Source of the DNA: Streptomyces sp. NBC_00376
Lineage (GTDB): Bacteria > Actinomycetota > Actinomycetes > Streptomycetales > Streptomycetaceae
Reading direction: 5' to 3'
DNA length: 64,000 bases
Assembly (NCBI RefSeq): GCF_036077095.1
Contig: NZ_CP107960.1
Span: 4,278,001 to 4,342,000 of the forward strand
Below, one piece after another: positions 52,666 to 61,332 of this stretch. The position numbers were made by a program, and so were the translations under genes. The notes beneath the pieces were generated by a model. It had not been told where the DNA came from. It did no database searches and saw only the letters and a program-made list of their open reading frames with translations. How positions within the stretch are numbered: the first letter of the stretch is position 1; the number at the start of each line of letters is the position of its first letter.

Positions 52666-53577
52666 TCAGGCCGCTACGAGATAGGAAAAGACCGATTCGA
52701 GGGACTCGTCGGACGGCGAAACGGTCAGCAGACGGATCCCGTGTTCCCGCGCGACCTTCGGCAGCAGCTCGGTGAAGCGCCCGAAGTCGACCGCCTGGAT
52801 CCGCAGGGCCCGTTCGCCCAGGTCCACCTCGATACCGGCCGTCGACGGGTCGGCGATCAGCGCGGCGGCGAGGGCGCGGTCGTCGCTGGAACGTACGAGA
52901 TAGCGGTGCGGGCGGTCCGTCATCAGCCGGCGGATCTTGCGGAAGTCGCCGGACGCCGCGTGCCGTCCGGCCACGATCACCTCGATGTGGGAGGCGAGTT
53001 GCTCGACCTCTTCGAGGATGTGGGAGGAGAAGAGCACCGTACGACCCTCTTCCCCCGTCCGTCGCAGCAGTTCCATCAGCTGCATCCGCTGGCGCGGGTC
53101 CATGCCGTTGAACGGCTCGTCGAGCAGCAGCACCGAAGGCTCGTGGACCAGGGCGGACGCCATCTTCACGCGCTGGCGCATGCCCTTGCTGTACGTCGAG
53201 ATCTTGCGGTCCTGCGCGTACTCCATCTCGACCGTGGCCAGCGCCTTCTGCGCCTCCGCGTCGCCGAGCCCCTGGAGCTCCGCGTTGGCGACGACGAACT
53301 CGCGGCCGGTCAGGAAGTCGTACATGGCCTCCCGCTCCGGCACGATGCCGATCTCCTTGTACACGGCTTCGTTCCGCCAGATCGGCTTGCCGTCCAGCGT
53401 GACCTTGCCGGTCGACGGGGCGAGAAATCCGGCCATCATGTTGATCAGCGTGGACTTTCCCGCGCCGTTCGGCCCGAGCAGCCCGGTGACGCCCGGTCCC
53501 ACCGTCATGCTCACGTCGTTGACGGCGACCACATTGCCGAACCAGCGCGAGGTGTGGTCGATCTCGATGGTGGTCAC
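52666..53577 (-). CDS. ABC transporter ATP-binding protein (ABC-2 exporter)
   Basis: This 303-residue ATPase has Walker A GPNGAGKST, the Q-loop region, signature YSKGMRQRVKMASALVHEP, Walker B VLLLDEPFNGMDP and the switch His in LFSSHILEEVEQLA. A C-terminal about 80-residue regulatory extension follows. The start is GTG 53577, overlapping the upstream permease stop by 4 bp (GTGA). It pairs naturally with the permease at 51916-52635. Confidence 0.93.
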   Translation of the reverse strand: MTTIEIDHTSRWFGNVVAVNDVSMTVGPGVTGLLGPNGAGKSTLINMMAGFLAPSTGKVTLDGKPIWRNEAVYKEIGIVPEREAMYDFLTGREFVVANAELQGLGDAEAQKALATVEMEYAQDRKISTYSKGMRQRVKMASALVHEPSVLLLDEPFNGMDPRQRMQLMELLRRTGEEGRTVLFSSHILEEVEQLASHIEVIVAGRHAASGDFRKIRRLMTDRPHRYLVRSSDDRALAAALIADPSTAGIEVDLGERALRIQAVDFGRFTELLPKVAREHGIRLLTVSPSDESLESVFSYLVAA

Positions 53578-54482
53578 AGCCCGACCCTCCGGTAGCGGCG
53601 CATCAGTACGGCGTACGAGCCGGCGACGAGCGCGAGAACAACGATCAGATAGACCACGCCGACCCCGGCGTCCGGGCCCGACCCGCCGGGGAAGGCCGAG
53701 CTCGCTCCGAGGAACGCGGTCTGCACGCCGCCGATCAGCGTGATGGGGGAGAAGAGCCCCAGCCACTCGACGGCCCCGGTGGAGCCCGTCTGCCAGGCGA
53801 TGGCCTGGACCGTGGAGACCGCGCCGTAGGTGATGGTCAGCACGGCGATCACCGCGGCGACGCCGAAGCCGCGGCGCGGTGTCAGCGCGGCCATCACCAG
53901 GCCCAGCGCGGCGAAGAGCACGGAGAGCAGCCCCACCGAGACCAGCCCCTGCCCGAATCCCTTGGTCTGGTCGGCGAAGTCGAACTTCCCGAGCAGCGCG
54001 CCCGCATAGAGGATGACGAGCGGTGCGCCGGTGAGGATGAAGAGCGCGGAAGCCATGGCGGCCAGCTTGGCCACGACGTAGTCGACCCGTTCGATCGGCC
54101 GCGAGAAGTACAGCGGCACGCTCTTGAAGCGCAGGTCCCTGGAGACCGACTGGGGCGCCTGTGCGGCGAGGAAGAGGCCGATCACGGCCTGGAGATAGAT
54201 CGCGAACGCGGTGTACTTGATCGGCAGGGCGGTCGCCGTCGGGTTGGCGATGGCGACGGCGTCGATGATCGCCGCGATCATGCACATCACGCCGAAGAGC
54301 AGCATCGGCAGCACCTTGGACTTGGCGGAACGGCCGAGTCCGAACGCACCGCGCAGCGACTGCGAGTAGAGCGAGCGCCGCGCATAGCCACGGCCCAGCC
54401 GTGGGCCGTCGTAGGAGCGGTACCCGATGTTGTGGATGCGGGAGGTATCGCTCCCGGCCACGGTCCCGGTCTCAGTGCTCAT
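53574..54482 (-). CDS. ABC-2 type transporter permease
   Basis: This 302-residue protein has a cytoplasmic N-terminus (about 1-60, IHNIGYRSYDGPRLGRGYARRSLYSQSLRG) and six predicted helices, including VLPMLLFGVMCMIAAIIDAVAIAN, LASMASALFILTGAPLVILYAGALLG and GVGVVYLIVVLALVAGSYAVLM. The loop RFKSVPLYFSRPIERVDYVVAKL resembles ABC-2 permeases. It overlaps the upstream ATPase gene by 11 bp and the next by 4 bp. It is the likely partner of the ATPase at 54472-55530. Confidence 0.88.
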   Translation of the reverse strand: MSTETGTVAGSDTSRIHNIGYRSYDGPRLGRGYARRSLYSQSLRGAFGLGRSAKSKVLPMLLFGVMCMIAAIIDAVAIANPTATALPIKYTAFAIYLQAVIGLFLAAQAPQSVSRDLRFKSVPLYFSRPIERVDYVVAKLAAMASALFILTGAPLVILYAGALLGKFDFADQTKGFGQGLVSVGLLSVLFAALGLVMAALTPRRGFGVAAVIAVLTITYGAVSTVQAIAWQTGSTGAVEWLGLFSPITLIGGVQTAFLGASSAFPGGSGPDAGVGVVYLIVVLALVAGSYAVLMRRYRRVGL

Positions 54483-55530
54483 CGCGACCGCTCCCCTTCT
54501 GCTGTGCGGCGTGCTGCTGTACGGCGGGCTGCTGTACGGCTCCGGCGGTCGCGGGTGCGGACTCGGATACGGACGCAGGCGCCCCTTCGGTACGGAAGAC
54601 CTCGGCGATGTGGTGGCGTCGCTGCTCCATCCGTACGAGGCCGAGTCCGAGCCCGGCGACGCTGTCGCGCACGATGTCGTAGGTCTCCTCGCCGACCGCC
54701 TCGACCAGCAGGATGTGGCCCGCACCGGGCAGACCCTGCGCGTCGAGACCGTCCTGGCCGATGAGCTTCACGCCGGCCCGGGTGAGGACCTGGCGCAGCG
54801 CGTCGGTGCCGTCCGGGTGGGTGTCGCTGTCGGTGACCTCGACCGCGAGGGTCGCGGTGGTCTGGGTGAAGTCGCTGGTGGAGCTGGAGCGCAGGAGCTT
54901 GCCGCCGTCGATGACGACGACGTGGTCGCAGGTGCGTTCCAGCTCGCCCAGGAGGTGCGAGGTGACCAGGACCGAGATGCCGAAGTCGGTGTGGACGCGG
55001 CGGATCAGTCCGAGCATCTCGTCGCGGCCGACCGGGTCGAGGCCGTTGGTCGGCTCGTCGAGCAGGACCAGCTGCGGGTCGTGGACCAGCGCCTGCGCCA
55101 GCTTCACCCGCTGCTTCATGCCGGTCGAGTAGCCGCCGATGGGGCGGTAGCGCTCCTCGTACAGGCCCACGTGCCGGAGCGTGTCGGCAGTGCGCTCACG
55201 GGCCGCCGTCGGCGGCAGTCCGGACATCCGTGCCATGTGGACGACGAACTCGGTGGCCGAGACGTCCGGTGGCAGGCAGTCGTGCTCGGGCATGTAGCCG
55301 ACCCGTTCCCGGATGGCGGCGCCACTGGTGGCGACGTCGAGCCCGAGCACCGTGGCCCGGCCTTCGGTGGCGGGGGACAGACCCAGCAGGATCTTGATCA
55401 ATGTGGACTTGCCGGCTCCGTTGGAACCCACCAGGCCGGTCACACCGGGGCCGATGTCCAAGGAGAGCCGGTCAAGCGCGGTCACCCGGGGGAACCGCAT
55501 GCTGAGGCTTTCGGTCGCGATCACAGTCAC
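54472..55530 (-). CDS. ABC transporter ATP-binding protein, first gene of the operon
   Basis: This 352-residue ATPase shows Walker A GSNGAGKST, signature YSTGMKQRVKLAQALVHDP, Walker B LVLLDEPTNGLDP and the H-loop LVTSHLLGELER. The C-terminus has an unusual Gln/Ala/Pro tail (ATAGAVQQPAVQQHAAQQKG) of low complexity. GTG 55530 is taken as start; the frame is open to 55734 through tandem-repeat DNA, which is not coding here. The operon promoter must lie between 55531 and 55820, next to the DnaA-box repeat. Confidence 0.92.
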   Translation of the reverse strand: MTVIATESLSMRFPRVTALDRLSLDIGPGVTGLVGSNGAGKSTLIKILLGLSPATEGRATVLGLDVATSGAAIRERVGYMPEHDCLPPDVSATEFVVHMARMSGLPPTAARERTADTLRHVGLYEERYRPIGGYSTGMKQRVKLAQALVHDPQLVLLDEPTNGLDPVGRDEMLGLIRRVHTDFGISVLVTSHLLGELERTCDHVVVIDGGKLLRSSSTSDFTQTTATLAVEVTDSDTHPDGTDALRQVLTRAGVKLIGQDGLDAQGLPGAGHILLVEAVGEETYDIVRDSVAGLGLGLVRMEQRRHHIAEVFRTEGAPASVSESAPATAGAVQQPAVQQHAAQQKGSGRDEH

Positions 55531-55640
55531 ATTCCGAAGGTAGTGGCGCGGGCCACACCGGTCGTCAGCCCTGGCGGCTGGATCGGCATCCGACTCCAGA
55601 CGTACGGACCCGTAGGGGGCCACCACGGAGGAGGAGGGGC

Positions 55641-55730
55641 CCGGTCGGGAGCGGCGGCCCGGCCGAGTTGTCCACAGGTCTCGGCCCGGTCCAGAGCGGC
55701 GGCCCGGCCGAGTTGTCCACAGGTCTCCGC
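55641..55730. repeat. 45-bp tandem duplication, each copy with a DnaA box
   Basis: Two adjacent 45-bp units, 55641-55685 and 55686-55730, match along 33 consecutive bases (55651-55683 and 55696-55728) and differ mainly at 55647-55650. Each carries a perfect TTGTCCACA (55669-55677 and 55714-55722). The repeat lies between the divergent ABC operon and the M24-fold gene, so it may also affect their promoters. Confidence 0.85.
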
Positions 55731-55820
55731 ACACCCCTTGACGTAGTCGCCGGACATTGTCACATTCATCAGTGTCACGTTACGGGCACGTACCGCACAC
55801 GGCAGGGAACGGACGGTGGC

Positions 55821-56672
55821 ATGACCTCGGCAGTGAAGGACGAAAAGGCCCCGGAGCTGCGGGGGTTCAGAGAAGTCCAAAGCCTTGCGTACGCCTGCGC
55901 GGAGGCGGTCGCGGCCCGGCTCGAGCCGGGGGTGACCGAGCGCGAGGCGGCTCGCATGCAGCGCGACTGGCTGCGCGAGCGCGGGGTGCGCGACTGGTTC
56001 CACCTCCCCTTCGCCTGGTTCGGGGACCGTACGGCGTTCGCCGGCTTCAAGGTGCCCCTGCAGTTCTTCCCGACCAACCGGAAGCTGGAGCCGGGGATGC
56101 CCTTCATCCTCGACATGGCCCCGGTGTACAAGGGCTACACGGCCGACATCGGCTATTCCGGCTGTCTCGGGCTCAACCCCTTGCACGACAAGCTGCTGGC
56201 CGATCTGGAGGTCCACCGCGAGCTGATACTGCGCGAGGCGCGTGAGCGGCGTTCGCTGCGCGAGATATACGAGGACGTCGAACGCCTCATGATCAAGCAG
56301 GGGTATGCCAACCGGCATCGCGCCTACCCCTTCGGTGTCATAGCCCACAAGGTCGACCGCGTCGCCGAGCGTCGCTGGTCCCCGAATGTGTTCGGCTTCG
56401 GCACCCAGTCCCTCAAGGGGCTGATGAGCGACGCACTGCACGGGCACCGGGACGGCTGGTCGCCGCTGTGGAGTCCTTACCGCTTCTCCGACCATCCACC
56501 GCAGCCCGGTCTGTGGGCGGTTGAGCCGCATCTCGGATTCCGCGGTACGGGCGCCAAGTTCGAGGAGATCCTGGTGGTCACCGACTCCAAGGACCCCGAG
56601 CAGAGCGCCTTCTGGCTGGACGACGATCTGCCGCATGTGCGGCGCTGGGCCGAGGAAAGGGTGGCGGCATGA
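55821..56672 (+). CDS. M24-family (pita-bread) metallopeptidase-like protein
   Basis: This 283-residue protein has the M24 fold: AEAVAARLEPGVTEREAARMQRDWLRERG, LDMAPVYKGYTADIGYSGCLG with the two metal-binding Asp positions, GVIAHKVDR (His), AVEPHLGFRGTGAKFEEILVVT (two Glu). It lacks the N-terminal domain of aminopeptidase P. Some M24 members bind rather than cleave. It overlaps the hydrolase-SDR gene by 4 bp, which suggests a shared, possibly lipid-related, pathway. Start ATG 55821. Confidence 0.85.
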   Translation: MTSAVKDEKAPELRGFREVQSLAYACAEAVAARLEPGVTEREAARMQRDWLRERGVRDWFHLPFAWFGDRTAFAGFKVPLQFFPTNRKLEPGMPFILDMAPVYKGYTADIGYSGCLGLNPLHDKLLADLEVHRELILREARERRSLREIYEDVERLMIKQGYANRHRAYPFGVIAHKVDRVAERRWSPNVFGFGTQSLKGLMSDALHGHRDGWSPLWSPYRFSDHPPQPGLWAVEPHLGFRGTGAKFEEILVVTDSKDPEQSAFWLDDDLPHVRRWAEERVAA

Positions 56673-58450
56673 ATCTCGGGAGCCTGCCGGGAGCGCGCGA
56701 GCGCAGGGTGCGTACGGGCGGAATCGAGCTGTGCGTGGTCGAGTTGGGCGACGAGCAGCGGCCCACGGTCGTCCTCGTGCACGGCTACCCGGACAGCAAG
56801 GAAGTCTGGACGGAGGTGGCGAAGCAGCTGGCCGACCAGTGGCATGTCGTGCTGTACGACGTGCGCGGGCACGGCCGGTCCACGGCCCCGAAGCCACTGC
56901 GCGGCGGCTTCACGCTGGAGAAGCTCACCGATGACTTCCTGGCCGTCGCCGATGCGGTGAGCCCCGACCGGCCGGTGCATCTGGTCGGGCACGACTGGGG
57001 GTCGGTCCAGTCCTGGGAGTTCGTCACGGTCAAGCGGACCGAGGGCCGGATCGCCTCGTTCACCTCGATGTCCGGCCCTTCGCTGGACCACTTCGGGCAC
57101 TGGATCAAGCAGCGGATGACCAGGCCCACCCCGCGCAGGGTCGGCCAGCTGCTCGGCCAGGGCGCCAAGTCCTGGTACGTCTACATGCTGCATACGCCGG
57201 TCCTGCCGGAGCTCGCCTGGCGCGGCCCGCTCAGCAAGCGGTGGCCGAAGATGCTCGAGCGCCTGGAGAAGATCCCGGCGGGCGACTACCCGACCCCCTC
57301 GCTGCCCGACGACGCGGCACACGGCGCCTGGCTCTACCGCGACAACGTCCGCGCCCGGCTGAGCCGGCCGCGCACCGACGCCTACGCCCATGTACCGGTC
57401 CAGCTGATCACCCCGACCGGCGACATTTTCCTCTCGGAGAAGCTGTACGACCAACTGGAGCTGTGGGCGCCGCAGTTGGTACGCAGGACCCTCGACGCCA
57501 AGCACTGGGTGCCGCGCACCAGGCCGGACCAGCTCGCCGCCTGGATCAGCGAGTTCGTCGCCGCGAACGAGGCCGCCAAGGAGGACGGCCGTCCGGTGCA
57601 GGACACCGCGCCGACCGGGGCGTACGCGGACCGGTTCGGCGGCCGGCTGGTTCTCGTGACGGGCGCGGCGGGCGGCATCGGAAGGGCCACGGCTTTCGCG
57701 TTCGCCGAGGCGGGCGCCCGGGTGGTGGCCGTGGACCGGGACGCGGAAGGTGCGGCCAGGACGGCCGAGATGGCCCGGCTCATAGGAGCCCCGGCGGCCT
57801 GGGGCGAAGCGGTCGACGTCAGCGACGAGCAGGCGATGGAGAAGCTCGCCGAGAAGGTCGCCGCCGAGTACGGAATCGTCGACGTCCTGGTCAACAACGC
57901 CGGGATCGGTCTCTCCGGCTCCTTCCTGGACACCACGAGCGAGGACTGGAAGAACGTCCTGGACGTCAATCTGTGGGGCGTCATCCATGGCTGCCGGATC
58001 TTCGGCAGGCAGATGGCCGAGCGGGGCCAGGGCGGCCATATCGTCAACACGGCTTCCGCCGCCGCCTATCAGCCGTCCCGGGCGCTGCCCGCGTACAGCA
58101 CCTCCAAGGCCGCCGTGCTGATGCTCAGCGAATGCCTGCGGGCCGAGCTCGCCGAGCGGTCGATCGGGGTCAGCGCCATCTGTCCCGGCATCGTCAACAC
58201 GAACATCACCGCGACGACGCACTTCGCCGGTGCCGACGCGGCGGAGGAGAAGCGGCTGCGGAAGCGGACCAGCCGGCTGTACGGGCTCCGCAACTACCCG
58301 CCGGAGCGGGTGGCCGACGCGATCCTCAAGGCGGTGGTGCGCAACCAGGCCGTCGTGCCGGTGACCCCGGAGGCCCGCGGCGCCCGCCTCCTGTCCCGGT
58401 TCAGCCCCGGCGCGCTGCGCGGGATCGCCCGGCTGAAGCCGCCGCTGTGA
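56669..58450 (+). CDS. Alpha/beta-hydrolase fused to short-chain dehydrogenase (EphD-like)
   Basis: A 593-residue fusion. The N-terminal alpha/beta-hydrolase (about 1-300) shows VLVHGYPDSKEVW, the nucleophile elbow GHDWGS (Asp near 109, as in epoxide hydrolases) and a late His in AKHWVP. The C-terminal SDR (about 320-590) has the NAD(P) motif TGAAGGIG, NNAG, the catalytic Ser in NTASAAAYQ and YSTSK. Mycobacterial EphD (592 residues) has the same arrangement and is linked to mycolic-acid modification. Streptomyces lack mycolates, so the substrate here must differ. It is coupled to the MerR gene by GTGA. Confidence 0.92.
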   Translation: MNLGSLPGARERRVRTGGIELCVVELGDEQRPTVVLVHGYPDSKEVWTEVAKQLADQWHVVLYDVRGHGRSTAPKPLRGGFTLEKLTDDFLAVADAVSPDRPVHLVGHDWGSVQSWEFVTVKRTEGRIASFTSMSGPSLDHFGHWIKQRMTRPTPRRVGQLLGQGAKSWYVYMLHTPVLPELAWRGPLSKRWPKMLERLEKIPAGDYPTPSLPDDAAHGAWLYRDNVRARLSRPRTDAYAHVPVQLITPTGDIFLSEKLYDQLELWAPQLVRRTLDAKHWVPRTRPDQLAAWISEFVAANEAAKEDGRPVQDTAPTGAYADRFGGRLVLVTGAAGGIGRATAFAFAEAGARVVAVDRDAEGAARTAEMARLIGAPAAWGEAVDVSDEQAMEKLAEKVAAEYGIVDVLVNNAGIGLSGSFLDTTSEDWKNVLDVNLWGVIHGCRIFGRQMAERGQGGHIVNTASAAAYQPSRALPAYSTSKAAVLMLSECLRAELAERSIGVSAICPGIVNTNITATTHFAGADAAEEKRLRKRTSRLYGLRNYPPERVADAILKAVVRNQAVVPVTPEARGARLLSRFSPGALRGIARLKPPL

Positions 58451-59424
58451 GCGGCCCCGGACGGCCGTCGGTGGCGGACCGGCAGTCCGCCGCCGAGTAC
58501 CGGATCGAGGACCTGGCGCACGCGAGCGGGGCCACGGTCCGCACGATCCGCGCCTACCAGGACCGCGGCCTGCTGCCGACACCGGAGCGGCGCGGCCGGG
58601 CCAATGTGTACCGGGACACCCATCTCGCCCGGCTCCGGCAGATCGCCGATCTGCTGGACCGCGGTTACACGCTGGCCAGCATCAAGGAGCTCCTGGACGC
58701 CTGGGACACCGGCCGCGGTCTGGGCGGGGTGCTCGGGCTCGTGGCCGAGGTGCACGGCCCCTGGACGGACGAACAGGCCGACCGGATCACCCGGGACGAG
58801 CTGATCCGAAAGTTCGGCGGCGCTCCGGACGACGAGGCGGTCGCCGAAGCGGTGGAGCTCGGCGTGCTCGAACCGATCCCGGGCAGGGAAGACGAGTTCC
58901 TGGTGCCCAGCCCCCAAGAGCTCGCCGTCGCGGTCGAGTTGCACGCGGCTGGTGTGCCGCTCAGCGCAATCTCCAGGCATTTGAGGGAACTTCGCGGCCA
59001 GGTCGAGCAGATCGCCTCACGCTTCCTGGAGTTCACCACCGAGCACGTCTTCGCCCGTTATCTCGGCCATCGGCCCCCGACCGACGCGGACGCGGCCGAG
59101 GCGGCCGCCATGGTACGCAGGCTGCGTCCGCTCGCCCAGCAGACGGTCGACGCCGAACTCGCCCGTGCGATGCGGACGTTCGCGACCCGCCATCTGCATC
59201 ATCACCTCGCCTCGGACACACCGCTCGGATCCGATCCCTCGTCGCTCGCGACGCATCGCGTGGATCTCCCCTCCGAGACAATCCGGGCCGTCCAAGAGCT
59301 GGTTGGCGCGGAGAACGTCTCCGCCTTCGTCACGGCCTCCACGGAACGCGAGGTGCAATCAAGGAGATTGGACGCACTTGCTCCACCTGTCACCAAACCG
59401 GAGCTAATTAACCAAAGCGGTTGA
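58447..59424 (+). CDS. MerR-family transcriptional regulator
   Basis: This 325-residue protein has an N-terminal MerR HTH and wing (YRIEDLAHASGATVRTIRAYQDRGLLPTPERRGRANVYRDTHLARL), then a long helical region and a His-rich stretch (ATRHLHHHLASDTPL). At 325 residues it is longer than usual MerR proteins (about 130-270). It has no Cys cluster, so it is not a metal-type MerR. GTG 58447 overlaps the EphD-like stop, so it likely controls this three-gene operon (M24, EphD-like, merR). The C-terminus runs to 59424 just before a DnaA-box cluster. Confidence 0.9.
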   Translation: MSGPGRPSVADRQSAAEYRIEDLAHASGATVRTIRAYQDRGLLPTPERRGRANVYRDTHLARLRQIADLLDRGYTLASIKELLDAWDTGRGLGGVLGLVAEVHGPWTDEQADRITRDELIRKFGGAPDDEAVAEAVELGVLEPIPGREDEFLVPSPQELAVAVELHAAGVPLSAISRHLRELRGQVEQIASRFLEFTTEHVFARYLGHRPPTDADAAEAAAMVRRLRPLAQQTVDAELARAMRTFATRHLHHHLASDTPLGSDPSSLATHRVDLPSETIRAVQELVGAENVSAFVTASTEREVQSRRLDALAPPVTKPELINQSG

Positions 59425-59436
59425 TTTCACTTTCAC

Positions 59437-59503
59437 TTGTCCACAGAATCGCCAATTAGCTTGTGGATAACTCAAGTTGACTGTGGATCAAACCTGTGGA
59501 CGA
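59437..59503. other. Tight DnaA-box cluster
   Basis: Within 67 bp: TTGTCCACA (59437-59445, plus, perfect), TTATCCACA (59462-59470, minus, perfect), TGATCCACA (59482-59490, minus, one mismatch) and TCGTCCACA (59495-59503, minus, one mismatch). It occupies the A+T-rich 169-bp gap between merR and kptA, whose promoter must also be here. Confidence 0.75.
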
Positions 59504-59593
59504 AACTTTCCTCAGCGCGGCTGAGAATTGCTCCAGCACATCGTGAGCGAAACCCGGATGCGCCGACGAAACGATCCCCGGCACTCTGGCGAC

Positions 59594-60136
59594 ATGGATG
59601 AAAGACGCACCGTCAAGGTGTCCAAGTACCTCTCGAAGCACCTGCGCCATCAGCCGGAGCGGATCGGCATCACGCTCGACGCGAACGGCTGGGTGCCGAT
59701 CGACACGCTGCTGCGTGCCATGGCCCGCAACAACGTCCCCCTCACCCGGGCCGAGCTCGACCATGTCGTAGCCGCGAACGACAAGCAGCGCTTTGCCGTG
59801 GAGAACGGCCGGATCCGCGCGAGCCAGGGCCATACCGTCCCGGTGGACCTCGACCTGCCACCGGCCGAGCCGCCCGCGTACCTGTACCACGGCACGGTGG
59901 GCCATGCGCTGGACTCGATCCGGAACGAGGGCCTGCGGCCCATGGCCCGCACGCACGTCCACCTCTCGCCCGACCGCGAGACGGCGACCAGGGTCGGCGC
60001 CCGGCGGGGCCGGCCCGTCGTCCTGTCCGTGGACGCGGGCGCGATGCACCGCGCGGGCCACACCTTCCACGTCAGCGCCAACGGCGTCTGGCTCACCGCT
60101 TCCGTACCGCCCGAGTTCCTGCGGTTTTGCGACTGA
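59594..60136 (+). CDS. kptA: RNA 2'-phosphotransferase (Tpt1/KptA family)
   Basis: This 180-residue protein has the KptA signature: VKVSKYLSKHLRHQPERIGITLDANGWVPIDTLL (the catalytic RH motif), YLYHGTVGHALDSIRNEGLRPMARTHVHLS, GRRGRPVVLSVD-like and SANGVWLTASVPPEFL. Tpt1 enzymes remove an internal 2'-phosphate from RNA using NAD+. Bacteria have no known tRNA-splicing substrate, so its role is open; a broader ADP-ribosylation role is possible. ATG 59594 starts the conserved region. Confidence 0.92.
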   Translation: MDERRTVKVSKYLSKHLRHQPERIGITLDANGWVPIDTLLRAMARNNVPLTRAELDHVVAANDKQRFAVENGRIRASQGHTVPVDLDLPPAEPPAYLYHGTVGHALDSIRNEGLRPMARTHVHLSPDRETATRVGARRGRPVVLSVDAGAMHRAGHTFHVSANGVWLTASVPPEFLRFCD

Positions 60137-60289
60137 CCAGCGGCAGCGGCCCGGCCACCCGGCATCGCGACCGCCCGGTCCCGTCTGCCAGGCCGCCCGT
60201 TCCTGACTGCCCGGCGCCCGGTACCGCCCGCACAGCCGAGCCCCTGTACGGAGCGGACCGTCCGTTTCCGGGCCCGTATGGTCGTATCC

Positions 60290-61189
60290 ATGCGTCTGAG
60301 CACGGTGATCCTCCCCATCCACAGGTGGAGCGAGGGACAGAAGATCTGGCGGCGGGCCGAAGACCTGGGGTTCCACGCCGCCTATACCTACGACCACCTG
60401 GCCTGGCGGACCTTCCGCGACGGCCCCTGGTTCGGCGCGGTGCCGACTCTCACCGCCGCGGCCGCCGCCACCGACCGGCTCCGCCTGGGCACCCTGGTCA
60501 CCTCCCCCAACTTCCGGCACCCCGTCACGCTCGCCAAGGACCTCATCACGCTCGACGACGTCTCCGACGGGCGCCTCACCCTCGGCATCGGCGCCGGCGG
60601 CAACGGCTTCGACGCCACGACACTGCGTCGGAGCGACGAGGAGCCGTGGACGCCGCGCGAACGGGCCGACCACTTCGACGAGTTCGTACCGCTGCTCGAC
60701 CAGCTGCTGCGTGAGCCCACGGTGACGTACGAGGGCACGTTCTACGCGGCGAACGAGGCCCGGAACATCCCCGGCTGTGTGCAGCGGCCCCGGCTGCCGT
60801 TCGCGGTGGCCGCCACCGGCCCGCGCGGAATGAAGCTCGCCGCCCGGTACGGCCAGGCCTGGGTCACCACGGGCGACCCGAAGCTCTACGAGACGGGCAC
60901 CCCGGAGCAGTCCGTGGAGGCCATCCGCGGGCAGCTCACCAGGCTGGGTACCGCCTGCGATTCGATCGGCCGGGACGCCGCAGAGCTGGACAAGATCCTT
61001 CTCACCGGTTTCACCCCGGACCGCCCGCTCCAGTCGCTCGATGCCTTCGTGGACTTCGCGGGCACCCACTTCGCGCTCGGTTTCACCGAGATCGTCATCC
61101 ACAACCCGATCCCCGACTCCGACTTCGCGGCGGACGAGAAGGTCTTCGAGCGCATCGCCACCGAGGGCCTGGCCCAGCTCGGCCGCTGA
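60290..61189 (+). CDS. LLM-class flavin-dependent oxidoreductase
   Basis: This 299-residue TIM-barrel protein of the luciferase-like monooxygenase superfamily has WRRAEDLGFHAAYTYDHLAW, TDRLRLGTLVTSPNFRHPVTLAKDLITLDDVSDGRLTLGIGAGGN and GRPRLPFAVAATGPRGMKLAARYG-like segments (RPRLPFAVAATG). Members use FMN or F420. The absence of a named neighbour prevents a substrate call. ATG 60290 is favoured; ATG 60278 adds four residues. Confidence 0.9.
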   Translation: MRLSTVILPIHRWSEGQKIWRRAEDLGFHAAYTYDHLAWRTFRDGPWFGAVPTLTAAAAATDRLRLGTLVTSPNFRHPVTLAKDLITLDDVSDGRLTLGIGAGGNGFDATTLRRSDEEPWTPRERADHFDEFVPLLDQLLREPTVTYEGTFYAANEARNIPGCVQRPRLPFAVAATGPRGMKLAARYGQAWVTTGDPKLYETGTPEQSVEAIRGQLTRLGTACDSIGRDAAELDKILLTGFTPDRPLQSLDAFVDFAGTHFALGFTEIVIHNPIPDSDFAADEKVFERIATEGLAQLGR

Positions 61190-61332
61190 CCCGGCCGCCG
61201 GAGCCGGCCCACAGAAGCGGCCCACAGAACCGCTGGCATATGTGCCGGGCATGTTCGCCTGGTCAGGGGCGCGCATCCTCAGATGTGCGCCCCTCCGCAC
61301 GCCCGTGCACCCTCGTACGTGAGAATGGACGG

